Assembly: GCA_963556695.1 (NCBI GenBank)
Contig: CAUWAG010000008.1
Location: 806,001 to 870,000 of the forward strand
DNA from: Anthostomella pinea
Taxonomy: Eukaryota > Ascomycota > Sordariomycetes > Xylariales > Xylariaceae
Direction: 5' to 3'
DNA: 64,000 nt
The translations under genes and the position numbers were made by a program. The notes under the pieces were generated by a model. The model worked only from the letters and a program-made list of their open reading frames with translations, was not told the origin of the DNA and did not search any database. Shown one piece after another: positions 11,576-23,712 of this stretch (position 1 is the stretch's first letter; each line of letters opens with the position of its first letter).

Positions 11576-12827
11576 ATGACCACCACAGCCAGCAAACGGC
11601 TGGGAGTCGGCATCGTGGGCGCTGGAGTAAGTTCTTAGCCCACACGAACGCCGGTGAGTGAGTGCCCGTCCAGTGCTAAGTAAACGCATGAACAGGAAGT
11701 CTTCCAGGTCTGCCACGGCCCATGTCTATTCCTAATGAGCCACCTCTTCTCCATAGAATCCGTGTGCGACATCTCGCGCAAGAACGCCGACTTCTGCGCC
11801 GCCAAGTGGCACATCCCGCAGGCGACCACGGACCCGCGTGCCGTCTTCTCCAACCCCTCGGTCGACGTGGTCTTCGTCCTGACCTCGGACGACAGCCACA
11901 CCCCGCTGGCCGTGGCAGCCCTGCAAGCCGGCAAGCACGTCATGCTGGAGAAGCCCGTCGCCCTGTCGATCCCCTCGGCGCAGCAGATCATCGACGCCGA
12001 GCGCGCGTCGCCGGGCCGCAAGCGCGTCTTCGTGGGCTACATGCGGCGCTATGCGCCCTCGTACCTCGGCGCCTTCAAGCGGGAGCTCGCCACCATGCCG
12101 CGGATATCATATGCCCGAGTCCGGGACTTCAGCGGTCCGAATGCCTATTTCGTAGACGGTTCGGGCACGTTCCAAGCCAAGAACAACGACTTCCCGCCCA
12201 ACGCCGGCGCGGAACGAGATGCCCGGCTCGAAGACCTGTTCCGTCAGGCTTTCCCGGGCCAGGAGATCACGGACGAGCATCGCAGGTTCTGCAGGTTCCT
12301 GGGGAGCTTGGGGTCCCACGACCTTTCGCTGCTGAGGGAGACTCTTGGTTCTCCCGAGAGCATCGCCGGCGTCAGTGCCAACGATCCTTTCTACAGCACT
12401 ATCATGAATTATCGCAATAAGGATGGCACACCCTTCTCTGTGACTTATGAAAGCGGTATTGACGAGATACCCATTTTCGATGCGCACATCGCGGTCTATA
12501 GCGCGAGAAAACGAGTATGGATACAGGTACGTACCATTCCGTCGAATGAACGGAGATGCTGGCTGAATCTGGCTACAGTACGACAGCCCCTACGTCAAGG
12601 GCCTCCCCATCAAGGTCCATGTCGAGGAGGTCAACGATCAGGGGGAGCCTCAGAAGCGGGAGATACTCTGCTCGTACAAGGATGCCTACACCTGCGAGCT
12701 GGAACAACTCCACGCGTGTCTCGTGGACGGGAAGGAGATCAAGACCAGTGTCACGGATGCATTGGAGGACCTCAAACTGTTCGACATGTTGTACAAGAAG
12801 TGGCAATCTAGCAGGACAGACGCCTAG
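11576..12827 (+). CDS. Gfo/Idh/MocA-family NAD(P)-dependent oxidoreductase
   Basis: Three exons, 11576-11626, 11696-12526 and 12579-12827, join in frame to give 376 aa, normal for this family. The first exon carries the N-terminal dinucleotide-binding motif GVGIVGAG, which the intron interrupts directly after GAG. The family signature EKP appears in HVMLEKPVALS (about residue 95). The C-terminal Gfo/Idh half is clear up to KLFDMLYKKWQS. These enzymes oxidise or reduce sugars, inositols or related polyols. The first intron has GTAAGT and the second GTACGT donors. The substrate is unknown and neighbours give no hint. Confidence 0.92.
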
Positions 12828-13217
12828 GACATCAGTGGTCGTTCTTAGAAAGATACCCGACCCGGTGCGAAAGGAGGCGGCTATACGGCAGCTTGAGGTT
12901 TGAGTCATAAAGGTGTTGATCTACGCTACGCTGTTCTTCTCTCACGAGTATCATGATCTGCCCAATGTTCCTTGAAATTTCTTACTTACACGCCACTCCA
13001 TAGTTCCAGATTACGCCACAAATCTACCGCTAGAAATCGTATCCCATGTGTTGTGCGTGGTCATGCAAGCACGGCCGTCAATGATTTGACTGCGGTTGGA
13101 AGTACGCTGGTTCCGGGTCTAACCCATATGAAACCAAAAAGGAAGAAAAAGAGAAAATAAAGCCGCGTTCAATCATGATTTCGAGTGTCTGCAGCGTGAT
13201 GGTCCGGACCATTCCAT
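12828..13217. other. Convergent intergenic region
   Basis: This space between two converging genes should hold both 3' ends. Nothing else was recognised. Confidence 0.5.
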
Positions 13218-15047
13218 TCACGACGAGATTATCATTATTGGGGCCGCCGGAGGAGGAGGCGGGGGTGCCTGCGCGGGTGCCGCAGCTGGTGCAGATGGTG
13301 CGGCAGGAGGGTCCGGGTCCGCGTTGTATATCATGTCCTGCACGAAGTCTTTAATGTCGTCGTCAGATTCCGCCGTTCCGTTGAGCATGAACGAAGCCGC
13401 AGTTTTGTTCGCGACAGGCTGGGACGTCTTTGCTAGCATTTGTGCAAGCGTGAATCGATCTTCGGGTCTTTTGGCCACTGGTACCATCCACATATGTCAG
13501 TTACCTGGGGATTTTTCGGGTTTATGGTGCCCCCGGGGGGTCCCGCCTTTGTGCTTATGCCTCCTGGCATCGAGTGGGTTTGGTCATTGATCAACAAGAT
13601 GGGCGGACTTACTAGACCTGCAGATGAGATCTCGGAGGTCCGAGTCGAGAGTGAGATCCTGTGGTTGCTCGTCGGAGAGTCGCACGGCAAAAGTCTGTAT
13701 GTCCTTGTACTTTTCCGTGTTCGTCCTATCATTTTGAGTCCTCAATTGACGGATGGCGACACTGTATATTGCCTATCGTAGTGCACCAATCAATTCACCG
13801 ACCTTGTCCGTAGCGACGGTCCAGATATAATGTGGCTACGTACCCTAGAGGCTTCAAACAGATTCTCCTCGACGGCTTTTTTCGACTCTTTTACTCTTGT
13901 AGTCAGCCCGAAGTCGATGAGCTTCATCACGGGGACTAGGCTATGTTCAGGGACGGCTAGATCAAAATCGCCAACCATTACTATGTGCTGTCAGTCACGA
14001 GTACCAGGATTGTTGGAATTGGGAGGACAAGATCGGCTTACTATTCCCAGTGTGAAGGTCGCCATGAACCTTCGTTGATGCCTCAACTTCCGGTATCGGA
14101 ATGTTTTCCAGAACCACCGCGGCGTCCGGGTCTGCTTGTCTCGGGTAAGCCATGCCAATACATGCCCGGACAGCTAGATAGCCAGTTTGTCAGATATGAT
14201 CCTATTGCAAGTCGGGAAAAAGGGAAAGGGGTCGTTTCACGGGAGTGGTTACCACATAAGTAGAAGGCCCACAGGACACGATTCGGCGTCGGCTCCGCCC
14301 GATTTTCCAGCCTTCTAATAAGTCTTCGCAACATGCCATTCTCAATGTACTCCATTACAAGCACGGGTCCGGTGAGGCCTGCTAAGAAGTCCCCCTGGCC
14401 TGGGTCGACACGTGGAAATGGTTTAGCGGCGAGTTGCCGCGCAACTCTCCTCTCGTCATCTCGAAAGGCCACGAGGCCGGCGATGTGCATGCTGCCGTTG
14501 ATTTCCTTTAGGTAGGGTCACCACTTCTTAGTCGTGGTCTCACCATAACAGTTGAAAGGGGTCATGAAGGGGACATACTTACTCGGAGTATTCGTATCTC
14601 ATCCCGCAATGGCTGTATCCCTTCGTCTCCCAGTGCCCTTTTGAGGCACAGCCTTCTGAGTATCTGTGGTTCTGGTACTCCACCGGTTACTCTTCGAGCC
14701 CTAGGCGTTAGATTCCGTCTGATAGTCTGGAAAGCCTCAGGTGGAGTCGCGTTTCTTATTCTCTTGATACCACGGGCAATCGATTCCATGCCTTTCACTA
14801 GTTCTGTTGGTGTGATAGACCTGAGCCGTTTGGTTCCCACGAGCTGCCCAGGTGCTGTTGCTGTTCGAGCTGGTGGTGCAAGGGGCTGTATGGGTGGTGG
14901 GAGAGACCGCACGTCCCCAAACTCGATCATTTTAAAGGTCACGCCATATGCGCCATGTGCTATGGTCCCTTCGAATTTGAAGCGGGCAGCTTGTGGCTCG
15001 AAAAACTTCTCGAGCCTTTTCCTCTCGAATTCGCTTGGTTGGCCCAT
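13218..15047 (-). CDS. Divergent protein-kinase-like protein with an insert in the N-lobe
   Basis: Six exons join in frame at every junction: 15047-14583, 14505-14253, 14173-14042, 13980-13844, 13772-13613 and 13477-13218, giving 468 aa. Kinase landmarks appear in order: glycine loop GTIAHGAYGVTF (about residue 29), VAIK-type lysine in LCLKRA, helix C glutamate in EIRIL, hinge region VLVMEYIENG, catalytic loop HGDLHTGN, metal-binding IDFG, and a subdomain XI arginine in RPEDRFTL. Two things are odd. About 95 low-complexity residues are inserted between the glycine loop and the lysine, and the catalytic loop has HGD instead of HRD. The last 35 residues are a Pro/Ala-rich tail. It resembles the expanded orphan kinase-like families of filamentous fungi; activity is plausible but unproven. 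Confidence 0.8.
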
Positions 15048-15757
15048 CTCGTGTTAGTTGATTGCAACTTGCTCTCCTAGAAAATTACCGATACCACAAT
15101 TGCTTCGATTATCTCTTGTGTGGGGAGAAGTAGATATCACGGAAACAAAGAAATCTTTTTCGAAGAGTGACAAAGACCAAAATTTTTGGTAGTCTATGAG
15201 CTGTGAAGAGTTGCATTGTGCGTTTCATTGTAAACTGTTTCCGGTTTAGGAAAATACCTCGTCTCACCTCGCAACTCGTTTCCCAGTCAATGCAGTGCGC
15301 CGCTCACCACCCGTGATCTGACCGTCTTAGCGTATGAGGCAAGTCTCATTGAGTCTCAATAAGGGGGCTGAAGTGAAGTGTGTGGTAGTCAATAGGAGAG
15401 CGGGCAATCGTCAGGGCTCTCTTTGATCAGCATGTCGCCCAGCAGGGCAAGATCAGGGCACAAATCCCAGCCAGACCAAACCACGGTTATCACCATAGAA
15501 TGGAGAAAACACAGTAGCCTGGCTCTGGAGGTTCGGCATAGGCTTTCATCATCCGATTGTAGGAAGCTGGTGACAAGTAGTAAACTCTGAACTCACCAAG
15601 AGATTGAGCCGACTCTTAGCCCGGTGTCCTTTCTCTCAAACACTGGACTGTGGCTGACGTACACTGCGAGCCGAACATCACAAATGTCATGGGAGCGCGA
15701 GGGGATCGAGGCGTTGAATCACGTTGTGCTGGCCCTAACTTAGAGACCGCCTTGAAT
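15048..15757. other. Intergenic, upstream of the kinase-like gene
   Basis: This stretch lies between the start of the kinase-like gene and the end of RIO1, both on the minus strand. No coding features or repeats were recognised. Confidence 0.5.
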
Positions 15758-17506
15758 CTATTTCTTTTTTCTAGACGTCGTAGCTACCAGGCGTTTCTTG
15801 AGGTGTTTGGGCATCTTCTCTTTGCGCCTTTCGTTCTTGGCTTCCTTGACAGCCTGCTTGCGATTCTGCTTGTCGTTAGCTGTTTGTGGCACAAGACTGT
15901 AGTAGTGGGTGGAATGGATTCGGTCTGCTGAGGAAATGGGAGGCGGGCATGGACATGCAGGGTTGGACTTCATTTCCGCACTGACCTTCTTCTCATCCTT
16001 GTCTTCAAACCGATGGCCGCGGGGTGTCCCTTTGTCAAATCTACTCTCATCTTCGCTGCTCCCATCATCGTCACTATCAAGAGCGGCGCCATTATCTGAT
16101 TCGTCTTCTGAGCTCCGTGGCTCTGCTTCATTCGGCTGCACCACCTGATCTGCAAGTAGGTTGCGGTACACCAGGTTACTTCCTTTGCCCTCCCCGATTT
16201 TTTCTGCGTCCTTTTCGATATCGTAGACCTGGTCCAGGGTCTGCGGTATGTACTGATTTCGGAATACCTCATTGTCGACTTCCTGCTCGGCTGTCGCCGT
16301 ATCATCATCTGCAGCTGCCGACCTCGAAGCGTACAGGCGCTCAATTGCTTGGGCTAGACCCGGCTCCTCTACTACGCCTTCCGATATGGTGATGAAATCG
16401 AATACCGTCCGGTCGGACAGCGTGTCGACCCCCTGTCTTCGGAAGAAGTCGCCAGTGTTCTTGATATCCATGCGCAAGAACTCGAGGGATCGGGGGTGGT
16501 CATGTTCCACGCTTTGGGATACATCAATGATGTAGAGCTGTTTGTCATTGTACAATATGTTGTATTCGCTCAAGTCTGCGTGTACAAGCTTGCAGACCTG
16601 ATACATGCGTCGCATGATACCCAGAAGCTGAATGTAGAGGTGCATCCATATTTGCTCGGCATCGTCTGCTGGGATAGTGGCATCTCGTAGTCGCGGATAG
16701 GCCCATCCTTTCCTGTCACCCAAAAAGTCCATAACGAGAACGTGAAGCTTGAGCTGGATGGGTTCCGGACACGCAATTCCGGCCGAATGAATCCTTCTCA
16801 AGTTTCGAAACTCCTTCTCAGCCCAGAGCTTGACCATCTTGCGATTGTTGCCCTTGTCGGCGCCGGACTTGAAACGGTGCTCGCCGGTGATGTATCTCTC
16901 TCGGTCTTTGAAACTCAGGATAGCGGTCTTATAGACCTTGACAGCTCGCTGAACGGGTGGTCCATGGATATCAGGGTATGCGACGGCCCCGTAAACGTTC
17001 GCCTCCTTACCGGTGCTGATTGCGCCGTGTACCTCGCTGACAGCGCCACGGTTGATCATCTGGTAGAGGATCATGCGGGTTCGTTGATCCAGAACTTGCT
17101 CACTGGTGGCCCTGTCGGCCTTGTCCTTGTCCCGTTCCTGGCCGTCCTTGACATCGTCGAGCCGAATCTTGGAGGCATGTTTCGAGAGTGCGGATATTTG
17201 GTCGTCTACGCTGTTGAAGGTGTTTGCGGCGGGCTTCTGCTGGTTGGAATGTAAGGATCGTTGGCGATTGTAGTTTCTCGACGTATCCGGCTCCCCGTCG
17301 GGGCCGAAGTCGCCAATCTCGTCATCATTCTCGTCAAAGATATCGTCCAGACCAGAATCTTCCTCGTCGGCAACCTCTTGAGCGCTCGAGTCCGGAGCGG
17401 AAACGGTCTGCGGTGTATTCTGATTCACCGAAGCATCATGCCCATTGGTGTTCGTGTTCGTGTGTGGCGGTTCGTGTGAACTGGCCGCGGACGTGGTGGC
17501 CTCCAT
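15758..17506 (-). CDS. RIO1: Serine/threonine protein kinase RIO1
   Basis: An atypical kinase/ATPase needed for late 40S ribosomal-subunit maturation. Family landmarks are STGKEANVYGA (nucleotide loop), RAVKVYKTAILSFKDRERYI, the catalytic loop LVHADLSEYNILY and the metal-binding IIDVSQSVEHDHP. The acidic N-terminus and the basic tail KMPKHLKKRLV are also typical. The frame is open throughout (582 aa), but a 117-nt in-frame intron is likely at 15869-15985: donor GTCAGT and a CTAAC branch point 8 nt before AAG. Its removal fuses DKDEKK to QNRKQAVKEAK, the normal family sequence, giving 543 aa. The retained version would add 39 Pro/Ser-rich residues. Confidence 0.96.
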   Translation of the reverse strand: MEATTSAASSHEPPHTNTNTNGHDASVNQNTPQTVSAPDSSAQEVADEEDSGLDDIFDENDDEIGDFGPDGEPDTSRNYNRQRSLHSNQQKPAANTFNSVDDQISALSKHASKIRLDDVKDGQERDKDKADRATSEQVLDQRTRMILYQMINRGAVSEVHGAISTGKEANVYGAVAYPDIHGPPVQRAVKVYKTAILSFKDRERYITGEHRFKSGADKGNNRKMVKLWAEKEFRNLRRIHSAGIACPEPIQLKLHVLVMDFLGDRKGWAYPRLRDATIPADDAEQIWMHLYIQLLGIMRRMYQVCKLVHADLSEYNILYNDKQLYIIDVSQSVEHDHPRSLEFLRMDIKNTGDFFRRQGVDTLSDRTVFDFITISEGVVEEPGLAQAIERLYASRSAAADDDTATAEQEVDNEVFRNQYIPQTLDQVYDIEKDAEKIGEGKGSNLVYRNLLADQVVQPNEAEPRSSEDESDNGAALDSDDDGSSEDESRFDKGTPRGHRFEDKDEKKVSAEMKSNPACPCPPPISSADRIHSTHYYSLVPQTANDKQNRKQAVKEAKNERRKEKMPKHLKKRLVATTSRKKK

Positions 17507-18381
17507 TGTCGGACACCAGTGACTGAGAGTTATTGGCAGGGCTGCCGGTACAAGGACCGAAGTCGTGATGGCTGGCGGGGCAATCGAGTAGATGTCGGAT
17601 GCTTTTCTTACTGGAGAGAGGCCGGTCGGGGTCTGATTGGAAATGTAGATTCTCCCCTATAGACGAGAAACCTGGAGAATGAAGCCTTTGAAAGGGCGAC
17701 TAAATTGTGCCGTGTAGTGACTCCCTCTGAAGTTGGAGTTGGTGATGGAATCATTTCATCAGTGTGTGGGCATAATCTTTTTGCCCCGCCATGCCTAACG
17801 TCCACCGGCTTATCGATAAGAGGTATACTGTCCGACAAGATAAGATAAGATGAAGCTATGCCCAGACTGCCGAACAGGAGAACGATAAATCTGCCTCCAG
17901 TCCGCCTCTGCCTGCCGGATCTTGCCAGCCAGTCACTCCGCTCTCCTGGCTACGTTCAACGTAGCATGCTCTTCACCTGGCATGTGGACCTTTGATTCCA
18001 ACCTCCTCCGGTAACTGGATACTGCAACTATCATGGTGGAAATCAGGATAACAAGGTCGCAGTTCTGTTCGCTGCCGGCCCTATCATCCCCGCTCCCTAC
18101 GTTACATCAACCACAAGGACATTGCTCCAGAAAAGGTCGCTACATCGTCTCGACGACGGAGTGATCGTCCTGTGCTCAAAGATCATGTCCAATCGAACAG
18201 CCGAGGACCGGCGAGATGTCCGGCCTACTGGATACCACGGGTTGTTATAAAGAGGATATGGCAACCCGTCCTGCCACGAAGTAGTCGCTATACCCATCAG
18301 TCGTCCTATATCAGCCTCCTTCGTTTACAAGAAAGGGTTTGACCTCCATCGTATTGGTCTCGCAGGTACCATCTACACGCC
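17507..18381. other. Divergent promoter region
   Basis: This stretch separates the divergently transcribed RIO1 and hexosaminidase genes and should carry both promoters. No coding frame with recognisable features is present. Confidence 0.5.
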
Positions 18382-20842
18382 ATGCGCTTCATGAACGTGC
18401 CTCACTTATGTGCCCTGACTTTGTTCTATGGTCTGTTGACTCTATGAGTGCCTTGCTGGACGAAATAGCTGACCATTTTCCAGCGGTGACATTGTCCAGA
18501 CTGGTCGGCATACCAACGGTTCCCTATACTTCATCAAGTGATGAAGGAGGTTTCTATTCACTTGCAGCCCTGAAGTCACTGGTTGTCGACTCTGCTTACA
18601 CCGAATCTCGTGACGAGGACGGCGAAACACTGATACCGCCGACCCTACAAGAATTCGCGGCCACCTTTGTGGATGATCTGTACAGCACTTTGGCACTGAA
18701 TGTCAGCGTGTCCGTCGCCGACAAGGCCCCCGAAAACTCTGTATTTCTTACGCTGGGCAACTCGAGTGAGTACACTGACGCCAGTGGGACTCAGACATCC
18801 GAAGGGTACACGCTTTCGGTCTCGTCATCGGGAATCACCATATCTGGTGCCAGTGCCTTAGGAGCGTGGTGGGGTACTCGCACCGTTTTACAGCAAGGAG
18901 TTCTCCTGAACGGTTCGATACCCTATGGCGAGGGAATGGATGTGCCTGGGTGGCGAACGAGGGGCATGATGCTTGACGCCGGTCGACATTACTATCCTCC
19001 CGAGGTATGTAAAGCCCCTGAACATGCCTGATCTGACTGTGGTCATGCTGCTGTTCAGCTTCGCAATTACCCTGCGTAGTCTGTCCCTGATGCAAGATCG
19101 GGCTCCTGAGACTAACGTCACCATTCCAGTTCATAGTCGAGATGTGCTCCTACATGAGTTTCTTCAAGCAGAACACATTTCAACTGCACTTGAGCGATAA
19201 TCTGTACAATAACGTCGACATATACTCTACAGAACGGTCCCTGAGCCTCTATGCTCGGTTTCGATTGTGGTCTGATTCCGACGATGTAGCAGGCCTGAAT
19301 CAGCACCAGAACGAATCATACACCAGACAACAATTTGAGGACATCCAATCGGCATGTGTTGCTCGCGGGGTCACAATTCTTCCCGAGATCGAGGCTCCGG
19401 GACACGCGCTAGTGATCGTGCAATGGAAGCCAGAGATAGGACTCAGTGATGACTTATCGCTGTTGAACATCTCGCACCCCGACACGATACCCACCATGAA
19501 AGTCATCTGGGGCACTTTTATGGATTGGTTTCATTCGAAAACGATACACATAGGGGCAGACGAGTACACGGCCAATGCCAGCGGGTATAACCGCTTTGTC
19601 AACGAAATGGCCGACTTCGTATCTGAGACTGGAGGGAAGTCAACTCGGATTTGGGGGACGTTTCCTCCCAAACCCGAGTATGACAATATCGACACGGGCG
19701 TTTCAGTCCAGCATTGTGAGTAGCTCCTATTACTGAACCAGAGTTATCTGGTCATGGACACCATCGCTGGGAGATTAACTTTTCGCCCAGGGGAGTTTTT
19801 CGAAGACAACCCTCTGTTCGACTACATCTTGAACAACTACTCCGTTGTGAACTCCGACGACACTTTCTATACGGTCAACAAATGGTCTGGCAGCTACCCC
19901 CAGACTGTCAACATTTCACGATCGTTCAACGGCAATCCTGCTACCAGTGGCATATGGCAACCCTTCGTTCTTGATACGAAGAACAGCACCAATAACCCCG
20001 AAAGGTCTAACCCTCTTGTACTCGGGTCTGTGGTCCCTCTTTGGAATGACTATGGTGCCAACGCGTCCGTGTATTCTGAAGCTTATTACGCCTTGAAAGA
20101 CGGTATTCCGGCTTTAGGTGACAAGCAATGGGGAGGAGACCTATCCGAGGCTGAGTTTACGACCTCATTCTCAAAACTGGGTTCCTCTGTACCTGGCCAG
20201 AACCTTGATCGAGCGATACCTTCTAGCAGCTCGACGATATTCAACTATAGCTCGGGCTCGTGTGTGAGCGCGCGTTCCTTCAGTGCCCACGCCTTACGGA
20301 CGGAAACAGTTCTCATGGACCAGTCTGGAAACGCTTACGACGCGACAACGGATTGCTCCCTCACTTCAGAGGCCACGTTGGCCATCGCCTCGTGCTCTTT
20401 GAAGACCCCACTGTCATCAAAGGGTCGTGACTACACTCTTTCACTGAAGATTCGAGTCGGTAAGCTCAGTAGCGGCGATGCAACCATCATATCCGGCGCA
20501 GACTCAGCTCTCATGTTGACGCCGAATCTCACATTTTCCGCCTCCGGAAATTACTATCGATTGAACTCGACGATGCCAACGGGAAGTTGGATCAACCTCA
20601 GTGTGGTGGGCCGTGGTAACCAGACCTTCGCCAGCGTACAGCCAACAACCTTGGAGGACCCTTTGCCAGAGCCTGGCAGTACGGCTGCCACGGAGGAGGA
20701 GTTTCTGGCTGTCTTGGGTATAAACGGCGAATATTTCGTCTGGGCGCCCATCGCCATCGAGGCGCCCATTTCTCAGTTAGGAGGAAAAGGCTCCGGGTGG
20801 ACGGGAGAGCTCGCCGCTATGAGCTTGAGCTCCTTAGCTTGA
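18382..20842 (+). CDS. Secreted beta-N-acetylhexosaminidase (GH20) with a C-terminal lectin-like domain
   Basis: Predicted exons are 18382-18430, 18484-19004, 19130-19715 and 19791-20842, in frame, 735 aa. GH20 enzymes release terminal GlcNAc/GalNAc from chitin oligomers and glycans by substrate-assisted catalysis; the Asp-Glu pair is visible in HIGADEY (about residue 333). The active-site strand GWRTRGMMLDAGRHYYP precedes it. Behind the catalytic domain, about 230 residues look like a concanavalin A-like beta-sandwich. The short first exon supplies a hydrophobic leader (MRFMNVPHLCALTLFY) fitting a signal peptide; its donor (GTCTGT) is weak but the acceptor and branch point are good. Without it the frame has no secretion signal. 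Many N-glycosylation sequons support export. Confidence 0.88.
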
Positions 20843-21667
20843 GAGTTCTTGGATACACGCCACGTCTAGAATCAGACTTGTAGGGCGCCACGGGCATGCA
20901 CCTGTCGTACTAGACTCGATAATTATAAGCCTGTCTGGACCGAGCACCGAATACAGTCATCAACATGTCCCCCAAGAATATCATCATCGTAAACCTGGGG
21001 TCGCTGATAGTAGTGTCTACCTACTAAGAGCACCCCTGGAGTGCTGTACGCTGGCAACGAGTGGCACCGATGATCAGGCCTATTCAAGTGGTGTCCGTGG
21101 CTGATTGACTGATTGGGTGCGGCACAGCTTCTTCTGCGGCATTTGAGCCCGGATCAGGTGGAGCCTCCGCAGTCAGTTGAAAGTTCAGCTCAGCTTGCTC
21201 GATTGCCGGAACTTATCTGACTAGCCAGGATCCCCCGCCGATGGAATAAGGCGAACCGTGGCACAACAAGGTTGACTTGAAAAAGCACGTCTGATGTAAG
21301 CTGATACACCAACGATCCTTCAGGGGCGAGGCGCAAGGCCATGATCTGCCAGTGAACCAGGTCTTTCGCATGTTGTTGGTACTTTGGGAATCCTTTCATA
21401 CCAGTGGTCGGCCGTCACAAGGCGCCCGGTCAGGCGTCACTGCCGTTCTTCCCGGGTCAATAGGTGGCCTGGGTCAGATCTACCGCTCGGGTGAGATTTC
21501 CTAGATCCTTGATAATGTCTATGCGGCCCTGCTGGCTGCCTATTCGGGTAAGGGTACCCTCTTGGAACTTTCATATTTTTCAGCGGTCGCTTCTTCGAGC
21601 TCGAGTCTGAAAAGACATTATTTGGTCTAAGTCTCTTCGTCTTGCGTGTTTCGCCAGCACCTCCGCA
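20843..21667. other. Intergenic region between two + strand genes
   Basis: This is the 3' flank of the hexosaminidase gene and the promoter of the LITAF-type gene. No further gene was recognised. Confidence 0.5.
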
Positions 21668-22426
21668 ATGGCAGACCATCAGGTCAACCCTCAAATAAAC
21701 GGCACTCACGCGCCTTCAGTCACGACAACCAGCCCTAGCCTTGGTCACGCGGACAGGCTTCCTCCTCGGTCGCTCATGGCGGCTGTCTCTGACGTCTCTC
21801 GTACAGGAAGTGCTATCCCTCCTTCGTCTGCGACAAGCATTGCCTACCAGGAGAATGCCGTCTCGAATTCGCCTATGCCTACCACCGCGCACCCGGAACT
21901 TGCCCACCGGGTTCTAGACCAGCCGCCGCCGCCGCCGTACCAAGAGCACGAACCCCCCAAGGCGGATATACAAGGAGATGGCAGATTCGCGAGGCCCATA
22001 GCTTTAAACAGTTTGGGACGGCATCCAGCGCTCATCGACTGCCCATGGTGCAACCAAACAGCGCAGACGAGAACCGAGGAAGAGCACTCGGCGATGACGT
22101 TGTAAGCACCCTATGAACAACGCCCAATCGTCCCATATGCGAACGACTGCTGATATAATATCAACAGCATCGCCGGCATCGGGCTGGGACTCATTTGCAT
22201 CTGCTGCGCCTGCCTTCCGTGCCTGGCACACGTGTGTCAAGACGTTAACCACTTCTGCTCCAACTGCGGGCACCAGGTCGCCCACGTGCCATTCAGCGGC
22301 GTCTGTCAGCCCGTCGTCCCTGTGGTGAGGCCAGCTGGGTACGAGATGGTTCCCCTGCAGCCGTACAGCGGACGGCAGATACCGCCTCCTCGGGGGCAGA
22401 CTGGTGGTTATACACGGGGGAAGTAG
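21668..22426 (+). CDS. LITAF-domain zinc-ribbon membrane protein
   Basis: Exons 21668-22101 and 22168-22426 join in frame (GTAAGC...ACAG) to give 230 aa. LITAF-like proteins sit on the cytosolic face of endosomal or plasma membranes through an amphipathic hydrophobic stretch lodged between two zinc-binding half sites. Here the first half site is CPWC (about residue 125), the hydrophobic stretch is IAGIGLGLICICCACLPCL, and the second half site is HFCSNCGHQVA. The N-terminal 110 residues are disordered, with a PPPPPY motif that could bind WW domains of ubiquitin ligases, as in animal LITAF. The C-terminal tail is Pro/Gly-rich. The intron falls inside the zinc domain. Confidence 0.85.
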
Positions 22427-23043
22427 GGTTGGCGTGGTGGGCTGGAGAGCTTGGACCTTTGCCTGCCTCTGGCATACTCCGTGGAGCTTTCTTGTGTATA
22501 CAGCGGAGGCGTTGAGGCGTGTTGGCATGGTGCGACAGTTCGGCCAGTAAGCATAGGCTGCTTTACATCAGCTTCGGACACCATACATTGTTTGAGTGGT
22601 GGCTCTGTTATCAGGCTCATTGAGTGGGAATACACCCCTGTTTACTCTTAAGCGCGAGGCATTACCGAATGACTAGGTATGATATCAATTTTGCAGAAGA
22701 AGACCCCCAATTGAGATTTCTGCTGAACGAAGTGCATTCTTGGAGTTTCTAGCTGCCCGGTACTATCAAGTGAGGTGGTCGAGCTTCTTAGAAGCCAGCA
22801 GTTCCCTTGCGCCAACGCCAGGACTCCTCGTCGAAGTCGCAGGAAGTCTGGGTAACACGTGAAAACTATAGGGGCGAAAACTCGCAATGCTCTCGCATCA
22901 GGACACAGCTGGCCAGCTGCTCTCGTCCCATCCATGATCGACAGGCGAGTCCAGTTGTGAAGGCCTTCAGTTACCCCTTCACTGGTGGCGCATCGCCTCC
23001 CCTGGCCGATATAGCTCCTCAAGACGGCTCTCTTCCTCGGCCG
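22427..23043. other. Intergenic, nothing recognised
   Basis: Frames on both strands lack recognisable features. Confidence 0.4.
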
Positions 23044-23460
23044 TCAAGGTCTTGCAACACAGCCGATCGCCTCGTCAATCGGTAAGCCAACCACAGGGAT
23101 TGTAGCCCGCGCCTTTTAGGTAAGCCACTCAAGCGATACCTGGCTTGCAGTCCAGCCCCTTTCCGCTGCGACCTCCTGCAAGAGCCTGGTGGTATGGAGG
23201 TCCGGCTCCGTCTCAAAGAGCGAGTATGAGGGTTGACTTATCGATACTGCTGCGCGTTGTGCTGCCGAAGATGTGGGATGACTGCGCGATATTGCCTTGC
23301 GTGCCGTCTCAACCAGAGTCGCCGTGGTACACCACAAACGGTGTGCCAGTTTACAGAAGTATGAGACAGCGGACGTGTACATCGTACCTAGCTTTTCCAA
23401 GTACCGTTGCATTACTACTTCGGGTATCCTGACTGTCTCGGCAGCTTGCACCATGACCAA
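23044..23460 (-). pseudogene. Aldo-keto reductase C-terminal relic
   Basis: The frame reads ISQPSYSLFETEPD, then RLLQEVAAERGWTASQVSLEWL, then a TAA at 23116-23118. In the same frame past the stop it reads ATIPVVGLPIDEAIGCVA before a TGA at 23044. This is the order expected for the last beta-alpha units of an aldo-keto reductase (VAxERGxTxxQVALAWL followed by a xxIPVVG segment). The Tyr/Lys/His active site and the N-terminal barrel are not found nearby. It is read as a truncated, nonsense-containing fragment. Confidence 0.5.
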
Positions 23461-23712
23461 GCAGTTGTTGTGGGCTTAGCCCCTGAACCGCCAATCTTTC
23501 GACCACCGTCTCTCAAATATCGCACATCCGAGCCGCTCAATCCGCGTCTTACCCCTATATGTCTGCCACTCCCAGCAACATCATTGAAAAAAAGCCGTGG
23601 TTTCCTCCGCTCCACTTCCCGTAGACCAACCACCTACGGATCCAGGGACGTCGAGCAAAGATCGAGAGTGATGTTATTGTACGGGTTCTTGTAGCCCTTC
23701 AAAGTCAACCCG

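Noticed and set aside
22807..22930. Possible small gene downstream of the LITAF-type gene
   Set aside because: No signal peptide, domain or splice structure supports it.
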